From JBFXDI01 sp050181295 (GTDB lineage: Bacteria > Pseudomonadota > Alphaproteobacteria > Rhizobiales > Aestuariivirgaceae), in contig JBFXDI010000089.1 in NCBI GenBank assembly GCA_050181295.1, positions 1-17,222 on the forward strand: a stretch of 17,222 nt of DNA. Reading direction: 5' to 3'. Below the pieces are notes generated by a model that worked only from the letters and a program-made list of their open reading frames with translations, was not told the DNA's origin and searched no databases. This document shows, piece by piece, positions 7,068-13,888 of this stretch; position 1 is the stretch's first letter, and each line of letters begins with the position of its first letter. The position numbers and the translations under genes are program-made.

Positions 7068-8617
7068 GCATTGATCTCCATGCGAAGCCCGCGGCCATCC
7101 CGCTGGGGGTCGGCCGGAAGGCGCAGGTTTTCCTCGTCGCGGATGCGCCGCGCCGACCACGCGGCGGCGCAGGCGTCGAGCAGGTCGTCCTCCGCCCAGT
7201 CGCGGCGGGGAGCGTCCGGCGGCGCGAGCCTGTCGATCGGAAAGCCCGCGCGCCGCAGGAGATCGCGGCGTAAAACCATTCCGTCGGGATGCGGGCGGCT
7301 CTTGACCTTCTTCGGCTCGCCGAGCGGCTGTCCGTCGTTCATGGCCCAGAAGGCGAGCTCCGGGTGGATCTCGAACACGCGCGACTGAAGGTCCGGCGTC
7401 ATCGAGGCGTCCACCTCGCGCATCTTGGGGAACAGCATGAAGCATTGCTTCGAGACGCGGCGGGGCGGCTCGGAACGCGCGAAGTTGACGGCGCAGGCCT
7501 GCGAGAATTCCATCGCCATGACGGCGGCGCGCGAGGGCACGGCGAAGACGCTCGATTGGCGCTGCCCGAGGCGCAGGCGCGCCTCGGCCTCGCATCGCCG
7601 GCTGCCTGGTCCGGACCAGTCCGGAAAACCGATCGGCATGTCGATCGCGATGACTTCGGCCGAGGTGTCGAGGAGCTGCGAGAAGCGGGGAACGACCCGC
7701 GCCGAGGGGTCCCCCTTCTTATCGCCGTTCCAGAAGACCGTCAGCCAGCCGCCGGGACACCCGTCCGCGCCGGCGATGAGATGATCCGGCTCCCCGAGCC
7801 GCGTCAGCTTGAGCGGCGCCCGCGAGGCCATGCTTTCCAGTCCGCGCGCGAGATCGAGCGCCGGCCGGTCCTCGCTCGCGTCGATGATCGCCTCGAGTCC
7901 GGCGACCGCGTGGGCGAGCGCATTGGCCTCGCGCTTGCCCTTGACGAGATGCGCAAGGAACAGGCCCGCCAGGAGATCGCCGGTTCCGTGCGGCACGCGC
8001 TCTCTTTTGCGCGTCTCCACATAGGCGATGCGGTTGCGGCCTATGGCCATCGTGGCGAGGCAGTCCGTCCGGCAGGGAATGGATGTCGCAAGCGTGCGTT
8101 CAGGGGCGAGGATTCGCGCCGCATCGATCGCACTCTCTATCCCGGTGACCTCCCGCCCCGACAGCCAGGCGAGCTCGAAGCGGTTGGGCGTGACGGCATC
8201 GGCAAGCGGCACGAGCCTGTCCCGGATGCCGCTCGCCACGGCTTCCGGCACATAAAGGCCGGTGTGATCGTCACCGATCACCGGGTCGCAGAGATAGAGG
8301 GTTTCCGGCGACGCCGACTTCAGCTTCTCCACGACGGCGGCAACCGTATCGATCTGCTCGCGGGAAGCGAGGTATCCGGTCAGCACGGCCCTGCAGCCGT
8401 CAAGCCGCCCCTCGTCCAGAAGCCGCATGAGAAGCGGCGCGATATCGACCGGCTGGCGCGCCGGGGCGCTGTGTCCCGGGTGGTTGGAAAGGAGCATAGT
8501 GGGGACGGCCAGCACGTCGAGGCCCAGACGCTGCATGGCCGGCACCGCGGCCGAGTTGCCGACCGGCCCGTAGACGACCTGGGAGGAGATGGTGAGAACG
8601 GTCGGACTGGCGCTCAA
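7064..8617 (-). CDS. Pyridoxal kinase fused to a C-terminal DUF429 domain
   Basis: A 517-residue two-domain protein. Residues 1-270 match pyridoxal kinase (PdxK/PdxY, ribokinase superfamily), which phosphorylates pyridoxal to PLP: VLTISSQVVYGPVGNSAA at the N-terminus, LLSNHPGH, DPVIGDDHTGLYV (111-123), VTPNRFELAWLSG, and HGTGDLLAGLFL with the anion-hole/catalytic GTGD at 211-214. Residues about 280-490 match DUF429, a predicted RNase H-like fold: AGADGCPGGW (282-291), IAIDMPIGFPD with Asp326, RRCEAEARLRLG, SVFAVPSRAAV, FEIHPELAFW and EDDLLDACAAAW. There is no stop or frameshift between the halves. The start is TTG at 8617, preceded by GGGAGGGG at nine bases; no better ATG precedes the kinase motif. 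It overlaps the dehydratase gene by four bases and lies 69 bp after the oxidoreductase gene. Confidence 0.88.
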   Translation of the reverse strand: MSASPTVLTISSQVVYGPVGNSAAVPAMQRLGLDVLAVPTMLLSNHPGHSAPARQPVDIAPLLMRLLDEGRLDGCRAVLTGYLASREQIDTVAAVVEKLKSASPETLYLCDPVIGDDHTGLYVPEAVASGIRDRLVPLADAVTPNRFELAWLSGREVTGIESAIDAARILAPERTLATSIPCRTDCLATMAIGRNRIAYVETRKRERVPHGTGDLLAGLFLAHLVKGKREANALAHAVAGLEAIIDASEDRPALDLARGLESMASRAPLKLTRLGEPDHLIAGADGCPGGWLTVFWNGDKKGDPSARVVPRFSQLLDTSAEVIAIDMPIGFPDWSGPGSRRCEAEARLRLGQRQSSVFAVPSRAAVMAMEFSQACAVNFARSEPPRRVSKQCFMLFPKMREVDASMTPDLQSRVFEIHPELAFWAMNDGQPLGEPKKVKSRPHPDGMVLRRDLLRRAGFPIDRLAPPDAPRRDWAEDDLLDACAAAWSARRIRDEENLRLPADPQRDGRGLRMEINA

Positions 8618-8686
8618 TAGGGGTCACCCCTCCCTGTCATCGCCGGCCTCGCCGCCCATGACAAGGCACTGTTCAGGTCTGTCGTC

Positions 8687-9862
8687 CTAGACGACGTTGA
8701 TCTCCCGCAAGGGCTGGCCGTCGCGGAACCGCTCGTAGCCGAAACGCTTCAGGTCGATCTCCCGGTATTCGCCGTGCACGATGAGCTCGGCGACGGCGTT
8801 GCCGGCGGCCGGCGACTGCTGCAGGCCGTGACCGGAAAAGCCGTTGTTGAAGTAGAAGTTCCCGATCTCGGGATGCGGGCCGATGACGGCGTTGTGGTCG
8901 AAGGCGTTGTGGTCGTAATAGCCGACCCAGGAATTCACGACCTTGACGGCCTCGAACACGGGGATGAGTTCCGCAAGCGCCGGCCAGATTCGCTCCTCGA
9001 ACCAGGTAAAATCGACGTCATAGCCGGTGGCTTCCGGTTCCTCGTGCTCCTCGGGCGCGAGCCCTGCGAGGAAGCTGCGCCCCTCGGGCCGCATGTAGAC
9101 GCCCTGCGGGTTGATCGTGAGCGGCGCGCGATGCAGCGCCTCGTCCGCCTCCCGGCAGTCGAGCACATAGATGTAGCGCTTGCGTGGACCGACCGGGTGC
9201 TCGATGCCGGCCATGGCGGCGATGGCGCCACCTCCCGGCCCGGCGGCGTTCACGAAGGCCCCGCAGGAGATCTCGCTGCCGTCCGCGAGGCCCACCGAAT
9301 GCACCTTGCCGCCCTCGATGCCGAGCGCGTTCACCACGCCCTGGCGCCACTCGACACCCTTCGTCTCGGCGCCCTTGCGGAAGAGCGACATGAGGCTCCA
9401 GGGATCGACCCATCCATCTCCCTTCGAACCGAAGGCGCCGGCGGCGATGCCTTGAGGCGACAGCCACGGGAAGCGCGCCTCGAGCGCGGGCGGATCAAGC
9501 ACCAGTGTCGAGGCGCCCATGCTGTTCTGGAGCGCCGCCGTCTGGCGCAGGATGGGCTCTCCCTGCTCGCTCGCAAGGATCAGGTAGCCCTGCTCCCGGT
9601 AGGACACGTCCGCTTCCGAGCCGAACTCTTCCTTGAGATTGCGCAGGAGCCGCATGCCGAACTGGGAAAGAAGGATGTTCTCCTCGGTCGAGAACAGTTG
9701 CCGGATGCCGCCGAGCGACCGCGTGGTGCTGCATTCGGCGAAGCCGAGATCCCGCTCCAGGACCAGCACGGAGCCCTTGAATCCGTGCTTCTTGAGGTAA
9801 TAGGCGGTGGCGCTGCCGACGGCCGCACCGCCCGCGATCACCACGTCAACGGACTCTCCCAT
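8687..9862 (-). CDS. FAD-dependent oxidoreductase, FOXRED1/DAO family
   Basis: A 391-residue single-domain flavoenzyme of the D-amino-acid oxidase superfamily, most like the bacterial relatives of FOXRED1 and sarcosine oxidase subunit beta. It probably oxidises an amine or amino-acid C-N bond. The FAD-binding beta-alpha-beta unit is at the N-terminus (VDVVIAGGAAVGSATAYYL), followed by the ribose-binding acidic residue in LVLERD. STTRSLGGIRQLF is the FAD-contacting loop, and the C-terminal GFSGHGLQQSPAAG is a strong family signature. The usual GxGxxG is altered to GGAAVG, losing the second glycine. The ATG at 9862 is chosen over an upstream in-frame ATG (9979) because the family begins directly at the FAD motif and GGGAG lies five bases before it. 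It is the first gene of the minus-strand cluster and diverges from the lyase gene. Confidence 0.84.
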   Translation of the reverse strand: MGESVDVVIAGGAAVGSATAYYLKKHGFKGSVLVLERDLGFAECSTTRSLGGIRQLFSTEENILLSQFGMRLLRNLKEEFGSEADVSYREQGYLILASEQGEPILRQTAALQNSMGASTLVLDPPALEARFPWLSPQGIAAGAFGSKGDGWVDPWSLMSLFRKGAETKGVEWRQGVVNALGIEGGKVHSVGLADGSEISCGAFVNAAGPGGGAIAAMAGIEHPVGPRKRYIYVLDCREADEALHRAPLTINPQGVYMRPEGRSFLAGLAPEEHEEPEATGYDVDFTWFEERIWPALAELIPVFEAVKVVNSWVGYYDHNAFDHNAVIGPHPEIGNFYFNNGFSGHGLQQSPAAGNAVAELIVHGEYREIDLKRFGYERFRDGQPLREINVV

Positions 9863-9975
9863 ACGCACTCCCGTGTCTCCCCGGAAGGGCGAGATTGCCG
9901 AAAGGACGTTCCCCTGTGAAGCCTCCTCGCGCATGGCTGCCATCGCCGGGCGGGGCGCGAAAGGGTTGTCATTGT

Positions 9976-9989
9976 GCATTGCAATGCAT
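9976..9989. promoter_or_regulatory. Perfect 14-bp palindrome, candidate operator of the divergent promoters
   Basis: TGCATTGCAATGCA is a perfect inverted repeat lying between the divergent oxidoreductase (start 9862) and lyase (start 10040) genes. Its location 51 bases before the lyase start codon suits a repressor or activator site. A second copy of nine of its bases (TGCAATGCA) occurs inside the lyase gene at 10193-10201. The ATTGCAAT core resembles, from memory, the TTTGCAAA core reported for ScfR-family acyl-CoA regulators such as PccR and RamB. Confidence 0.5.
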
Positions 9990-10039
9990 TACCGTCCGCG
10001 CACACGGCAGCGGGGGCTGCCGCTTTCAAGGAAATCCTT

Positions 10040-10921
10040 ATGCAGATCCGGCCGCGCAGGAGCGTCCTCTACATGCCGGGCGCCAACGAAAGAGCGCTCG
10101 AGAAGGCGAAAACCCTGCCAGCCGACGCACTCATCCTCGACCTCGAGGATTCGGTGGCGCCCGATGTCAAGCCGCAGGCGCGCGTCAATGTGTGCAATGC
10201 AGTGAAATCCCGCTCCTATGGCCCCCGCGAAATCGTCATCCGGGTCAATGCCATCGATACCCCCTGGGGGATCGATGACATCAAGGCGGCCGCCGAGGCC
10301 GGGCCTGACGCGATCCTTGTTCCGAAAGTCGCGCGGCCGGGCGACATCGTGAGCGCCGCAAAAATCCTGGGCGGCGCCGGGGCCCCGGAACGCACCCGCA
10401 CCTGGGCGATGATGGAGACGCCGCTTTCCATCTTCAATGTGCGCGAGATCGCCTCCGTGCATCCCGCCGCGCGCCTCGCCTGCCTGGTGCTCGGCACCAA
10501 CGACCTCCTGAAGGAATCGCGCGCCTCGGCCCAGGGCGGACGCTTCGCCATCATCCCGTGGCTCGCCATGACCATCCTCGCCGCCCGCGCCTATGGTCTC
10601 GACGTGCTCGACGGCGTCTACAACGACTTCCGCGACGACCAGGGTTTCCGAGCCGAATGCGAGCAGGGCCGCACGCTCGGCATGGACGGCAAGACGCTCA
10701 TCCACCCCTCGCAGCTCGGCCCCTGCAACCAGATCTTCTCGCCGGCGCCGGGCGAGGTCGACTGGTCGCGCAAGGTCATCGGGGCCTTCGATCAGCCCGA
10801 GAACGCGCGCAAGGGCGTCATCACGGTCGAGGGTCGCATGGTCGAGCGGCTGCATCTCGACATGGCGAGGCGCACGGTCGCCATCGCCGAAGCCATCGCG
10901 AAACTTTCAGAGGCAGAATGA
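10040..10921 (+). CDS. CitE-family malyl-CoA/beta-methylmalyl-CoA lyase or malyl-CoA thioesterase
   Basis: A 293-residue HpcH/HpaI-aldolase superfamily enzyme of the CitE/malyl-CoA lyase branch. Such enzymes cleave beta-methylmalyl-CoA to glyoxylate and propionyl-CoA, or malyl-CoA to glyoxylate and acetyl-CoA, or hydrolyse malyl-CoA. Visible signatures are RRSVLYMPGANERALEKA (CoA-binding opening), DALILDLEDSVAPD with Mg-coordinating acids, the CoA-pocket DAILVPKV strand, MMETPLSIFNV with a second Mg ligand glutamate, and the GMDGKTLIHPSQL loop. The length is closer to Mcl2-type thioesterases and CitE-like proteins than to the slightly longer Mcl1/MclA lyases, so both names remain open. (S)-citramalyl-CoA lyase is a further alternative. 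AAGGA (10028-10032) seven bases before the ATG at 10040 fixes the start. It overlaps the next gene by ATGA. Confidence 0.83.
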   Translation: MQIRPRRSVLYMPGANERALEKAKTLPADALILDLEDSVAPDVKPQARVNVCNAVKSRSYGPREIVIRVNAIDTPWGIDDIKAAAEAGPDAILVPKVARPGDIVSAAKILGGAGAPERTRTWAMMETPLSIFNVREIASVHPAARLACLVLGTNDLLKESRASAQGGRFAIIPWLAMTILAARAYGLDVLDGVYNDFRDDQGFRAECEQGRTLGMDGKTLIHPSQLGPCNQIFSPAPGEVDWSRKVIGAFDQPENARKGVITVEGRMVERLHLDMARRTVAIAEAIAKLSEAE

Positions 10922-11967
10922 CGAAAACGAGCGCCGGCAACTTCTTCGAAGACTTCTCGATCGGTCAGGTCATACGCCACGCCACGCCGCGCACGATCAC
11001 GACCGGCGACGTCGCAGTCTATACGGCGCTCTACGCGCCCCGCTTCGCGGTCCAGTCCTCCGACAATTTTTCCCGCGCCCTCGGCTATCCCCAGGCTCCC
11101 ATCGACGATCTGCTCGTCTTCCACATCGTCTTCGGTCGCACCGTTTCCGACATCTCGCTCAACGCCATCGCCAATCTCGGTTACGCGGACTGCCGTTTCT
11201 TGCGGCCCGTCTATCCGGGCGACACGCTGCTTGGCGAAACCGAGATCATCGGCCTCAAGGAGAATTCCAGCCGGGAGACGGGCGTCGTGCATGTGCGCAC
11301 GCGGGGCCTGAACCAGAAGGACGAGACGGTGCTCGAGTTCGTCCGCTGGGTGATGGTGCGCAAGCGTGACCCGCAATCGCCGGCGCCGGAAGCCCTGGTG
11401 CCGGAGCATGCGGCCGAAGTGGCGCCGGACACCCTGGGCGGCGCCGTCCCGCCGCTCTACCTCCACAACTGGGAAGCCTCGCTCACCGGCAGCAAGGCGC
11501 GCTGGCATCACTACGAGCCGGGCGAGAAGATCGACCACATCGACGGCACGACGGTCGAGGAAGCCGAGCACATGCTCGCGACCCGCCTCTACCAGAACAC
11601 CGCCAGGGTGCATTTCAACCAGCACGCCGAGGCCGGCGGCCGCTTCGGCCGGCGGATCGTTTACGGCGGACACGTCATCAGCATCGCCCGCGCCCTGTCG
11701 TTCAACGGCCTCGCCAATGCCTTCCACATCGCCGCCATCAACGGCGGCCGCCATTCCGCGCCGCTCTTCGCAGGCGGCACCGTCTATGCGTGGTCCGAAG
11801 TCAGGGATCGCGCGGAGATCCCCTCGCGCTCCGACATCGGGGCCCTGAGGATCCTCACGCGCGCCACCTGCGATCTGCCCTGCGGCGACTTTCCGACCGC
11901 GGACGGCGGGCCGGATAAGCCGGGCGTGATCCTGGAGCTCGACTACTGGGCCGTCCTGCCGCGCTAA
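10918..11967 (+). CDS. mch: Mesaconyl-CoA hydratase (double-MaoC-domain)
   Basis: A 349-residue MaoC-like hotdog protein of the length and layout of mesaconyl-CoA hydratase, which interconverts beta-methylmalyl-CoA and mesaconyl-CoA in the ethylmalonyl-CoA pathway. The N-terminal hotdog unit (about 8-150) begins NFFEDFSIGQVIRHATPRTI, carries the hydratase-type TTGDVAVYTALY region, and contains FLRPVYPGDTLLGETEII. The second unit (about 180-345) includes QNTARVHFNQHAEAGG, GRRIVYGGHVISIARAL and FAGGTVYAWSEV. The substrate of the preceding lyase is the product or substrate of this enzyme, and the ATGA overlap shows one transcript. An itaconyl-CoA hydratase role is a weaker alternative. The gene ends 12 bases before the convergent SOD stop once the assembly artefact is removed. 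Confidence 0.83.
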   Translation: MTKTSAGNFFEDFSIGQVIRHATPRTITTGDVAVYTALYAPRFAVQSSDNFSRALGYPQAPIDDLLVFHIVFGRTVSDISLNAIANLGYADCRFLRPVYPGDTLLGETEIIGLKENSSRETGVVHVRTRGLNQKDETVLEFVRWVMVRKRDPQSPAPEALVPEHAAEVAPDTLGGAVPPLYLHNWEASLTGSKARWHHYEPGEKIDHIDGTTVEEAEHMLATRLYQNTARVHFNQHAEAGGRFGRRIVYGGHVISIARALSFNGLANAFHIAAINGGRHSAPLFAGGTVYAWSEVRDRAEIPSRSDIGALRILTRATCDLPCGDFPTADGGPDKPGVILELDYWAVLPR

Positions 11968-11968
11968 G

Positions 11969-12095
11969 GCGCGCCGGCGTCAGGCCATGCGCTCGCCCAC
12001 GAACTGCCAGTTCACGAGCTTGTCGAAGACCGTCTTGACGTGCTCCGGCCTGCGGTTCTCGTAGTCGAGATAGTAGGCATGCTCCCAGACGTCGA
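11969..12095. repeat. Artefactual first copy of a 127-bp contig-end overlap
   Basis: These 127 bases are identical to 12196-12322 and are followed at once by 100 Ns. They are the end of one contig repeating the start of the next. The block contains the last codons of the superoxide dismutase gene (minus strand, stop at 11980-11982) truncated by the gap, so it should not be annotated as a second SOD gene. Confidence 0.93.
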
Positions 12096-12195
12096 NNNNN
12101 NNNNNNNNNNNNNNNNNNNNNNNNNNNNNNNNNNNNNNNNNNNNNNNNNNNNNNNNNNNNNNNNNNNNNNNNNNNNNNNNNNNNNNNNNNNNNNN
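12096..12195. other. Assembly gap of exactly 100 Ns
   Basis: A run of exactly 100 undetermined bases, the conventional filler for a scaffold join of unknown length. The identical 127-bp blocks on its two sides indicate that the contigs overlap and that no sequence is missing here. Confidence 0.98.
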
Positions 12196-12322
12196 GCGCG
12201 CCGGCGTCAGGCCATGCGCTCGCCCACGAACTGCCAGTTCACGAGCTTGTCGAAGACCGTCTTGACGTGCTCCGGCCTGCGGTTCTCGTAGTCGAGATAG
12301 TAGGCATGCTCCCAGACGTCGA
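12196..12322. repeat. Second, genuine copy of the 127-bp contig overlap
   Basis: Identical base for base to 11969-12095 and continuous with the complete superoxide dismutase gene. On collapsing the two copies and the gap (227 bases in total), the mesaconyl-CoA hydratase gene and the SOD gene become neatly convergent. Confidence 0.93.
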
Positions 12323-12884
12323 AGCCCGCGAGCGCGGTCTTGCCTTCAGGCACCGGATTGCCGGCGTCCTGCATGCCCATGAGCGCCAGCTTGTCGCCGT
12401 CCTTGACGAGCCAGACCCAGCCCGTGCCGAAGACGCCGTCGGCCTCCGTCACGACCCGTTCCCTGAAGGTCTCCAGGCCACCGAAATCGCGCTCCAGCGC
12501 TTCCGCGAAGGTGCCTGACGGCGCCGTGGGCCCGCCCTTGAACTGCTCCCAATAGAGGTTGTGGTTCCAGGCCTGGGCGGCGTTGTTGAAGATCGCCTGC
12601 TCGCCGTCGGCCTTGGACTTCGCGACCACCTCCTCGAGGCTCAGGTCGGCATAGGGTTTCCCCTCGACCAGCTTGTTGAGCTTGGTGAAGTAGCCCTTGT
12701 GGTGCTTGCCGTAATGGAGGCCGACGGTGCGGGCGGAAATGGCCGGCGCCAGCGCGTCCTCGGCATAGGGAAGCTTCGGCTGCTCGAAGGACGCTGCCGC
12801 CCGCGTGATCGACGGGCGGGCCAGGGTGCCTGCCGCGGCGGCCGTGCCGGCCAGGACAAGCATGTCTCTGCGGTTCAAGTTCAT
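12207..12884 (-). CDS. sodB: Tat-exported superoxide dismutase, iron type
   Basis: A 225-residue Fe/Mn-superoxide dismutase that converts superoxide to hydrogen peroxide and oxygen. The mature part aligns with SodB from SFEQPKLPYAEDALAP onward. Metal ligands are His57 (GLHYGKHH), His108 (AWNHNLYW), Asp189 and His193 (DVWEHAYY). Gln104 in NNAAQAWNH is at the position of the active-site Gln69 of E. coli FeSOD and favours iron over manganese. The first 31 residues form a twin-arginine signal (NRRDMLVLAG, alanine-rich hydrophobic stretch, then TRAAA before SFEQ), so the enzyme is predicted to be periplasmic, unlike cytoplasmic SodB. The ATG at 12884 has GGAGG (12894-12898) nine bases upstream; the open frame extends further but without family similarity. 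It diverges from sdhC across 227 bp. Confidence 0.93.
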   Translation of the reverse strand: MNLNRRDMLVLAGTAAAAGTLARPSITRAAASFEQPKLPYAEDALAPAISARTVGLHYGKHHKGYFTKLNKLVEGKPYADLSLEEVVAKSKADGEQAIFNNAAQAWNHNLYWEQFKGGPTAPSGTFAEALERDFGGLETFRERVVTEADGVFGTGWVWLVKDGDKLALMGMQDAGNPVPEGKTALAGFDVWEHAYYLDYENRRPEHVKTVFDKLVNWQFVGERMA

Positions 12885-13111
12885 CGGGGTATTCCTCCAG
12901 GAGGGGCGTTTGATGCTAGCGGAGGAAACGCCGCCTGCGCAGGGGGCGTTCCCCCTTATATTCGAACTTGTCGGCACCGCAGGCGTCCCCTTCCGCGCAG
13001 GCTGGGCTTCCGATTTTGCGGCCCATGGATGAATTGCCTTGCTGCACTGCACAGGTTAAACAGAGGCCGTCCATTCCTGCTGGGTTCATTCCCGAGAGGC
13101 GGCGGCTGAAC

Positions 13112-13510
13112 ATGGCCGAAACGACGTCGCGACAGCGCCCGCTGTCGCCGCACCTGCAAATCTATCGCCCGATGCTGACGATGATGATGTCCATCATCCA
13201 TCGCATCACCGGAGGCGCGCTCTATTTCGGCACGCTCCTCTTGGTCTGGTGGCTGTTCGCGGCGGCTTCCGGCCCGGCTTATTTCAACTTCGTGCAGGAG
13301 CTTTTCGGCTCCTGGATCGGCCGGCTCGTGCTCTTCGGCTACACTTGGGCGCTGATCCACCACATGCTGGGCGGCCTGCGCCATCTCGTCTGGGACACGG
13401 GCCGCGGCTTCGGGCTTGTCACCATCGAATGGATGGCGCGCGCGACGATTGCCGGCTCGATCACCTTGACGATCCTGCTCTGGATCATCGCCTACTGGGT
13501 GCGCCCGTGA
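13112..13510 (+). CDS. sdhC: Succinate dehydrogenase cytochrome b556 subunit SdhC
   Basis: A 132-residue membrane anchor of respiratory complex II that binds heme b with SdhD and forms part of the ubiquinone site. It opens with the hallmark RPLSPHLQIYRP, and SIIHRITG (27-34) places Ser27 and Arg31 where the quinone-site residues of E. coli SdhC lie. Three hydrophobic segments are visible (about 24-50, 66-90 and 108-130). His83/His84 in LIHHMLGGLRHLVWD provide the axial heme ligand. The ATG at 13112 is chosen because the family motif starts within ten residues; only a weak purine-rich stretch (GAGAGG, about a dozen bases upstream) precedes it. It is the first gene of the sdh operon and overlaps sdhD at GTGA. 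Confidence 0.94.
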   Translation: MAETTSRQRPLSPHLQIYRPMLTMMMSIIHRITGGALYFGTLLLVWWLFAAASGPAYFNFVQELFGSWIGRLVLFGYTWALIHHMLGGLRHLVWDTGRGFGLVTIEWMARATIAGSITLTILLWIIAYWVRP

Positions 13511-13887
13511 GCATGCGCACACCGCTTTCCCGCGTGCTTGGTCTCGGCGCCGCCAAGTCCGGCGTCGGGCACTGGTGGCACCAGCGACTGACCGCGATCG
13601 CCAACATCCCGCTCGTGATCTTCACGGTGGTCCTGCTGGTGAGGCTCACCGGCGCCGAGCATGCGCATGTCGCGTCCGTGCTGTCGCATCCGCTGGTCGC
13701 ACTCGGCCTCGTCGCGACGCTGCTTTCGGTCACCTGGCACATGCGGCTCGGCATGCAGGTCATCATCGAGGACTACGTGCACACCGAGGGACTGAGGGTG
13801 CTGGCGATCGTGGCCAACATCCTGTTCTGCGCGGCCGTGGCGCTGATCGGCCTCTTCGCGGTCCTGAAGCTGGCTTTCGGAGGCTGA
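13507..13887 (+). CDS. sdhD: Succinate dehydrogenase hydrophobic membrane anchor SdhD
   Basis: A 126-residue integral membrane subunit that pairs with SdhC to hold heme and ubiquinone. After the SMRTPLSRVLGLGAAKSGVG opening typical of alphaproteobacterial SdhD and the HWWHQRLTA segment, three transmembrane helices follow (about 30-50, 58-80 and 96-122). WHMRLGMQVIIEDYVH holds the heme-ligand and quinone-site region. I place the start at the GTG of 13507, which overlaps the sdhC stop codon (GTGA) and yields the familiar M-S-M-R-T-P start; an ATG two codons later (13513) is the alternative. The stop codon lies one base before sdhA. Confidence 0.93.
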   Translation: MSMRTPLSRVLGLGAAKSGVGHWWHQRLTAIANIPLVIFTVVLLVRLTGAEHAHVASVLSHPLVALGLVATLLSVTWHMRLGMQVIIEDYVHTEGLRVLAIVANILFCAAVALIGLFAVLKLAFGG

Positions 13888-13888
13888 C

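Noticed and set aside
7289..8620. A 443-codon plus-strand open frame opposite the pyridoxal kinase-DUF429 gene
   Set aside because: Antisense shadow with low-complexity Arg/Ala/Asp/Glu composition; the minus strand carries clear kinase and DUF429 motifs.
8636..8662. Decayed REP between the oxidoreductase and pyridoxal kinase genes
   Set aside because: It begins GTCATCGCCGG and ends CATGAC like a REP, but the internal stem is not preserved and the match is too short to claim.
11980..12095. A second, truncated SOD gene
   Set aside because: Identical to the 3' end of the real SOD gene within the 127-bp contig overlap, so it is an assembly duplicate.
12040..12291. An open frame running through the Ns
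   Set aside because: It exists only because the N run contains no stop codon; both ends are antisense to SOD.
13034..13062. sdh promoter TTGCCT-N17-TAAACA upstream of sdhC
   Set aside because: Only about half of the -10 positions fit; similar matches arise by chance, so no promoter is called.
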